From positions 1-10,515 of the forward strand of contig JAEYTV010000223.1 in NCBI GenBank assembly GCA_023433855.1: DNA of 10,515 nucleotides, written 5' to 3'. The stretch comes from Pseudomonadota bacterium. GTDB taxonomy: Bacteria; Pseudomonadota; Alphaproteobacteria; Rhizobiales; Rhizobiaceae. Within the stretch, counting starts at the first letter, position 1, and each line of letters opens with the position of its first letter. Shown here piece after piece: positions 6,979 to 10,515 of the stretch. The position numbers were made by a program, and so were the translations under genes. Under the pieces are notes generated by a model. It did no database searches. It was not told the origin of the DNA and saw only the letters and a list, made by a program, of their open reading frames with translations.

Positions 6979-7267
6979 CGGGGGATCCTACTGAGATAGA
7001 TGTCAAAAGCGGATGTGTAAGTCACGGTCGTCGGATGCCGGACTGTCAAGCATAACCTCCTCGGCATCATCGAAGATCGACTTCCGTTCCTCTGGCCATG
7101 CACGCCTCCAAATCAAACCAGAGCCTCACGCCCGCGGTTGCGATGTCCGGGAATCTCCTTATTGTGAAACCGTGCCGCTTGGCAGTCAGTAGTTTCCCCG
7201 GCCCCGCCGCTTCTGGGACGCGAGATGAGATGGGTCCGGGCGGTGTTGTAGTGAGGAGCAGATGTCG

Positions 7268-7534
7268 ATGGCCGAAGAACCAAAGCTGGAGCATTCGGAT
7301 TTCTCCGGCGAATTCGAAGACGACGGCGTCACTGTCCTGGTGGACATTCACAGAGCGGCCGGCAGCAACGACGGATGGACGCTCGAGGTAATCTCGCAGG
7401 AAGAAGACGTGACGACCTGGGAGGACAGCTTCGCCACGGATAAAGAGGCGTGGGAGGAGTTCCTTGCCACTACCGAACGGGACGGTATTCATTCGTTCCT
7501 CGGCGGCGACCATGACAGCCAATCCGTGCACTAG
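7268..7534 (+). CDS. Small acidic protein of unknown function
   Basis: 88 residues (MAEEPKLEHSDF...). No family recognised. The protein is strongly acidic, rich in Glu and Asp with several Trp, has no signal peptide or membrane segment, and is probably cytosolic. A central hydrophobic strand-like part (VTVLVDIHRA, then WTLEVISQEE) and a C-terminal helix-like part (DKEAWEEFLATTERDG) suggest a compact alpha/beta fold. Start choice: GAGGAG at 7253-7258 lies nine bases from the ATG at 7268 but only three from an in-frame ATG at 7262, so the second is preferred; the first would add two residues. It stands alone, divergent from the HAD gene (289-base spacer), with the receiver-Crp gene 189 bases downstream. 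A long opposite-strand frame over it looks like a shadow. Confidence 0.75.
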   Translation: MAEEPKLEHSDFSGEFEDDGVTVLVDIHRAAGSNDGWTLEVISQEEDVTTWEDSFATDKEAWEEFLATTERDGIHSFLGGDHDSQSVH

Positions 7535-7711
7535 GTCATCGGCGGCGGAGCCACCGGCATATCGGCGGCAATGGCGCCAGTCTGTTCGTTTAGCCTGACT
7601 AGGGGATGGTCGCTCCACCCGACGGCGACAATCACCATGCAACGGGATTGATCACGACCATATCTTGCCGATGCGCTCCAGAGCGCCACATCCATGCCCT
7701 TGCGCGTGCAT

Positions 7712-7717
7712 GGAGGT
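7712..7717 (+). promoter_or_regulatory. Ribosome-binding site that fixes the start of the receiver-Crp gene
   Basis: GGAGGT, six bases before the ATG at 7724. This chooses 7724 over the upstream in-frame ATG at 7694, which has no such site and would add ten residues in front of the receiver domain. Confidence 0.75.
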
Positions 7718-7723
7718 GTGACC

Positions 7724-8833
7724 ATGAGCGGCGGCCTTTTGGGCAGACGCATCCTGCTGGTAGTGGATGACCATTACGAGGCTTCCGAACTTGCTGCCCG
7801 ACTTTCCGCGTTGGGGATGGAGGTCGCTGGCCCGTCTCCTAATGTTGCGCATGCTCTTCAGCAACTGGAGTACGCGCAAGGCCTCGCGGGCGCTATCCTG
7901 GACGTCAATCTCGGCGGCGAGGTGGTCTTCCCCCTAGCGGATGAACTGCAGCGTCGGGGTGTGCCCTTTATCTTCGCCACCGGCTACGACAGCAATGTCA
8001 TTCCGGCACGCCACGCCGACAAGATCCTGCTTCGAAAGCCGGTGGATGACGAGGCTATCGCTGCTGCATTCATCCCCGTCAGCAGTATCGAACGAGTAAC
8101 CGCTGAAGAAGTAGCTCGCAATGGCATCCTGGGCAGGTTGTCGCCGCGTGACCTTGACCATCTGTTGCCGCGTCTATCCAGAACGCATCTGCCGCGCGGC
8201 TCTCTCATCGAGATGCAGGATCGTCCGATCAACCGTGTCTACTTCCCGCTTGGCTGTATCCTCTCGTCGATCGTGGTCGGCGGGGGCGGCGGGAGGAGGA
8301 TCGAAGCAGGCCTGATTGGCAGGGAAGGCATGACCGGTTTAGGCGTCGTCGACGGTGACGACCAAAGCCCGCACGAGTTGATAAACCAGGCCGAAGGGGC
8401 GGTCGTGGCCATGGCCGTAGACGAGTTCAGGCGGGCACTGGAGGTGGTGCCTAGTCTTGCCGTGCTGGCCAGACGATTTGCCCGCTCATTGGGTATCCAG
8501 GTGGCCTATACCGCGTTGGCGAACGGCAAGTTCGAGATCCCGCCGCGCCTGGCTCGTTGGTTGTTGATGGTCCAGGACCGAACCTACCCATTCAGCGAGC
8601 TGCGGCTGACGCATGAGTACCTCAGCGTCATGTTAGGGGTTCGCCGGCCCTCGGTAACGGGAGCGCTCCACATCCTCGAAGGAGAGAGACTGGTCCGATC
8701 GACGCGAAGCCATATCGCCGTGATCGACCGCCGGGGGCTGATGAACTTCGCGAGCGGCATCTATGGGGTTCCCGAAGCGGAGTACACCCGGCTGATGGAC
8801 CTTCCGCTCGAATGGAGTTCGAAGGTCCTGTAG
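7724..8833 (+). CDS. Response regulator receiver domain fused to Crp/Fnr-type transcription factor
   Basis: 369 residues. Residues ~8-115 are a receiver domain with all key residues: Asp15-Asp16 (RILLVVDDH), phospho-acceptor Asp60 (AILDVNLGG), Thr86 (FIFATGYD) and Lys105 (RKP). After a short linker, residues ~135-250 form a cyclic-nucleotide-binding-like beta roll (LPRGSLIEMQDRPINRVYFP, then GLIGREGMTGLGVV) of the EGM type common in rhizobia, without the usual cAMP-contact motif. The C-terminal winged HTH (residues ~294-325, LTHEYLSVMLGVRRPSVTGA) is of the Crp type and would bind DNA. The two parts are usually separate proteins; here they are in one continuous frame. DNA binding is probably switched by phosphorylation from an unlinked histidine kinase. 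No kinase gene is in the window. The next gene on the strand, 166 bases on, is an autotransporter that it might control. Confidence 0.92.
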   Translation: MSGGLLGRRILLVVDDHYEASELAARLSALGMEVAGPSPNVAHALQQLEYAQGLAGAILDVNLGGEVVFPLADELQRRGVPFIFATGYDSNVIPARHADKILLRKPVDDEAIAAAFIPVSSIERVTAEEVARNGILGRLSPRDLDHLLPRLSRTHLPRGSLIEMQDRPINRVYFPLGCILSSIVVGGGGGRRIEAGLIGREGMTGLGVVDGDDQSPHELINQAEGAVVAMAVDEFRRALEVVPSLAVLARRFARSLGIQVAYTALANGKFEIPPRLARWLLMVQDRTYPFSELRLTHEYLSVMLGVRRPSVTGALHILEGERLVRSTRSHIAVIDRRGLMNFASGIYGVPEAEYTRLMDLPLEWSSKVL

Positions 8834-8920
8834 GCAACCGGTACGGTCCTGATCTCCGCCCATCTTTAGTGGCCGGTACATCACACATGGGACGAAACCT
8901 ACCTGCTCCGCCCTTTTCAA

Positions 8921-8948
8921 TAGACACATTGGGATGTCGTCTTACTAT
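8921..8948 (+). promoter_or_regulatory. Candidate sigma-70-type promoter of the autotransporter gene
   Basis: TAGACA (8921-8926, 5 of 6 to TTGACA), a 16-base spacer, and TACTAT (8943-8948, 4 of 6 to TATAAT). Transcription would start near 8955, about 45 bases before the ATG. It is the only reasonable pair seen in the 166-base gap after the receiver-Crp gene. CCGGTAC occurs twice earlier in this gap as a direct repeat. Confidence 0.4.
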
Positions 8949-8989
8949 CGCGCCATGATTCCGGCCGCAGACGTGTGCCTTAACCCACC

Positions 8990-8995
8990 AGGAGG
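8990..8995 (+). promoter_or_regulatory. Ribosome-binding site of the autotransporter gene
   Basis: AGGAGG four bases before the ATG at 9000. It favours this start over in-frame ATGs at 9048 and 9066 and so supports an extended signal peptide. Confidence 0.7.
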
Positions 8996-8999
8996 CATC

Positions 9000-10515
9000 A
9001 TGCGCCAGTCTTCGCATCAGTTCGTCGAGTCTCGAGTATCAAGCTTGATGCGCAGGTCGAAGAGGATGTCTTCGCATAGCTTTATGCTGGCCTCGGCCTC
9101 GACCGTGGTACTTGTTCTCCTGCTGGAAGCCGCGCAAGCCCAATCGCCGAATACCGTCGTTGAAGGAGCGACCGTTACGGTTCCGGGCAGCCAAACCTCG
9201 CCATGGAATATCCCGAACAACCTCATGGTCGGTAATCTTCAAAACGGCACTTTGATCATCGAGACCGGGGGGCAGGTCAGCGGCACTACCGCTGAAATCG
9301 GCGGAGGTAATGGCGTCAGCACGGTGACAGTGAGGGGTACAGACTCTGCATGGATCAGCACTGACGCAATCAACGTTGGTGTGGCCGGCGTGGGACATCT
9401 CGACATCTTGATCGGGGGGAACGTCAGCAACACGACCGGCTCGGTAGGCGTCGACGCCGGTGGAACCGGCCTCGTAACCGTTAGCGGCTCTGGCTCGCAA
9501 TGGACCAATACGTATCTCGCCCTTGGCTGGTATGGTGATGGCACCGTGACCATCGACAACGGTGGATCCGTCATTGCCCCCGTTGTTCATATGGGGGCAG
9601 TTCCGTCATCACAGGGAACGTTGAACCTGGAGGGCGATGCCGGGAGCCGCGGGATTATAACGGCCGATTATTTCATGAAGGGGCTCGGCAACGGGCAGAC
9701 TGGCGGCACCACGCTCAATTTCAACGGCGGCATTCTGCGTGCTAGTATGGACAATGTCACTATTCTCGCCAGCCAAACTGGTTGGGCCTATGGCTTTGCG
9801 CCAGGAGATATTGTGATCGGCACCAAAGGTGCCTTCATTGACAGCAATGGCCTCTCAATCGGCGTTTCAGCCGCCCTGGAAGGCGTCGGTGGCCTCACCA
9901 AGCTCGGTGCCGGGACCCTGACGCTTTCCGGGGCCAACACTTACAGCGGCGGCACCGCGGTCAATGGTGGAGTCCTGGCGACCTCAGCCGATGCTAGTCT
10001 CGGCGATGCCTCTGGCCCGCTGAGCTTCGACAGTGGCACACTTCGATTCAGAACGGCCTTCAACCTGGCGGCAACACGCGCCATTACCCTCAACGCTGGC
10101 GGTGGTACATTTGACACGAATGGGTTCAACACCTCGATCAGCCAGGGCATCTCCGGCTCCGGATCGCTCACGAAGGCCGGCGCCGGCACGCTGACGTTGA
10201 CGGGCGCGAACACCTATACGGGCGGCACGACGATCAGCGCGGGCACATTGCAGGTCGGCAATGGCGGCACATCGGGCTCCGTCAGCGGGAACATCGTCAA
10301 CAACGCAGCCCTTGCCTTCAACCGCTCTAACGCTCTGACCTATGCGGGCATTATCTCCGGCTCCGGATCGCTCACGAAGGCGGGCACAGGTACTCTAACG
10401 TTGACGGGCGCGAACACCTATACCGGTGGCACGACGATCAGCGCGGGCACATTGCAGGTCGGCAATGGCGGCACATCGGGCTCAGTCAGCGGGAACATCG
10501 TCAACAACGCGACCC
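9000..10515 (+). CDS. Autotransporter adhesin, N-terminal part (runs past window end)
   Basis: The frame is open from the ATG at 9000 to the window edge: 505 codons plus one base. The N-terminus is a long basic extended signal (residues 1-30, with RRSKR), a hydrophobic core (ASTVVLVLLLEAA) and a cleavage site at AQA/QS (47/48), typical of type V secretion. Residues ~75-223 hold about three T5SS/PEP-CTERM-associated repeats (pattern VTVSGSGSQW, LGWYGDGTVTIDNGGSV). PATR passenger repeats follow at residues 298-327, ~384-420 and ~452-488 (GAGTLTLTGANTYTGGT). This predicts a right-handed beta-helix passenger, low in Cys and rich in Gly, Thr, Ser and Asn. The outer-membrane beta-barrel must lie beyond the window, so surface display is inferred. 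A role in adhesion or biofilm is typical of the family; the ligand is unknown. Confidence 0.9.
   Translation, partial: MRQSSHQFVESRVSSLMRRSKRMSSHSFMLASASTVVLVLLLEAAQAQSPNTVVEGATVTVPGSQTSPWNIPNNLMVGNLQNGTLIIETGGQVSGTTAEIGGGNGVSTVTVRGTDSAWISTDAINVGVAGVGHLDILIGGNVSNTTGSVGVDAGGTGLVTVSGSGSQWTNTYLALGWYGDGTVTIDNGGSVIAPVVHMGAVPSSQGTLNLEGDAGSRGIITADYFMKGLGNGQTGGTTLNFNGGILRASMDNVTILASQTGWAYGFAPGDIVIGTKGAFIDSNGLSIGVSAALEGVGGLTKLGAGTLTLSGANTYSGGTAVNGGVLATSADASLGDASGPLSFDSGTLRFRTAFNLAATRAITLNAGGGTFDTNGFNTSISQGISGSGSLTKAGAGTLTLTGANTYTGGTTISAGTLQVGNGGTSGSVSGNIVNNAALAFNRSNALTYAGIISGSGSLTKAGTGTLTLTGANTYTGGTTISAGTLQVGNGGTSGSVSGNIVNNAT
9222..9668 (+). repeat. Three T5SS/PEP-CTERM-associated repeats in the passenger
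   Basis: Three diverged units of about 47-52 residues: 9222-9362, 9363-9512 and 9513-9668. Each runs VG..GxGTLxIxxGGxVS, then an IGxxxGxxGxVTVxGxxSxW-like half. The second copy is clearest (VGVDAGG, then VTVSGSGSQW). The third keeps the first half but its second half has drifted. The pattern matches the repeat class shared by type V secreted and PEP-CTERM proteins. Confidence 0.65.
9891..9980 (+). repeat. First, diverged PATR unit of the passenger
   Basis: Encodes GGLTKLGAGTLTLSGANTYS followed by GGTAVNGGVL, the passenger-associated transport repeat consensus. It is the same motif as the later 204-base units but clearly diverged in bases, so it is older than their duplication. Confidence 0.75.
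10149..10510 (+). repeat. Near-identical 204-bp-period PATR repeats
   Basis: Unit 1 starts at 10149 and unit 2 at 10353, exactly 204 bases (68 codons) apart. 10149-10306 and 10353-10510 differ at nine of 158 positions by my reading. Eight codons differ, and seven of those changes are silent; the exception is Ala to Thr in the GAGTLTL motif. The intervening 46 bases (10307-10352) complete unit 1; whether unit 2 has the same tail, and whether more units follow, lies beyond the window. Confidence 0.9.

Noticed and set aside
6979..7050. TTGACA sequences upstream of the HAD gene as promoter -35 boxes
   Set aside because: Neither has a reasonable -10 box at 16-18 bases, and one lies too close to the start codon.
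7067..7099. Ten-codon frame on the - strand (MARGTEVDLR) with GGAGG before it, upstream of the HAD gene
   Set aside because: It is not coupled to the HAD start (about 90 bases away) and is simply the last ten codons of the long antisense frame, so chance is the simpler explanation.
7067..7642. 191-residue frame on the - strand across the small acidic gene
   Set aside because: It is the antisense of a frame with a better ribosome site and more protein-like composition, resembles no family, and has no convincing start signal.
9039..9590. 183-residue - strand frame over the autotransporter start
   Set aside because: The + strand frame has a ribosome site, signal peptide and repeat families; the antisense frame is a shadow that only looked prominent because the real gene runs off the window.

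Overview
The window looks like chromosome or megaplasmid DNA of a high-GC alphaproteobacterium, most likely of the Rhizobium/Agrobacterium/Ensifer group. This rests on base composition, a tricarboxylate transporter (TctAB) next to an MmgE/PrpD gene, an EGM-type Crp regulator joined to a rhizobial-style receiver domain, and a GTCAGC heptad spacer repeat. That is a family-level impression, not a species call. No rRNA, tRNA, CRISPR array or transposase was seen.

Left part (1-2940), metabolism and transport. The C-terminal end of an MmgE/PrpD-family gene (+) converges on a tctB-tctA operon (-). The two 3' ends share a 12-bp-stem bidirectional terminator, followed by a six-copy heptad repeat that runs into the tctA stop codon. 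The substrate-binding partner TctC is not encoded next to tctBA. Instead a 10-codon reading frame with a near-ideal Shine-Dalgarno site precedes tctB and overlaps its start as ATGA. About 380 bp upstream of this hold no convincing gene, but contain a perfect TTCCGC-ACA-GCGGAA palindrome that could be an operator.

Middle part (2941-7534), sensing and small enzymes. An exported ABM-fold (putative monooxygenase) protein is followed by a cupin-type AraC regulator. Next is a seven-transmembrane diguanylate cyclase with an intact GGEEF site but no recognisable inhibitory I-site. A convergent HAD gene of the type II haloacid dehalogenase kind and a small acidic protein of unknown function complete this stretch.

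Right part (7535-10515), surface function. An in-frame fusion of a response-regulator receiver domain to a Crp/Fnr-type DNA-binding protein lies 166 bp upstream of a large autotransporter adhesin on the same strand. The adhesin has an extended signal peptide, about three T5SS/PEP-CTERM-associated repeats and then PATR passenger repeats. The last two PATR units form a near-identical 204-bp-period repeat, and the gene is open at the window edge. A diguanylate cyclase, a phospho-dependent regulator and an adhesin within 6 kb fit a surface-attachment theme, but that link is inference from proximity.
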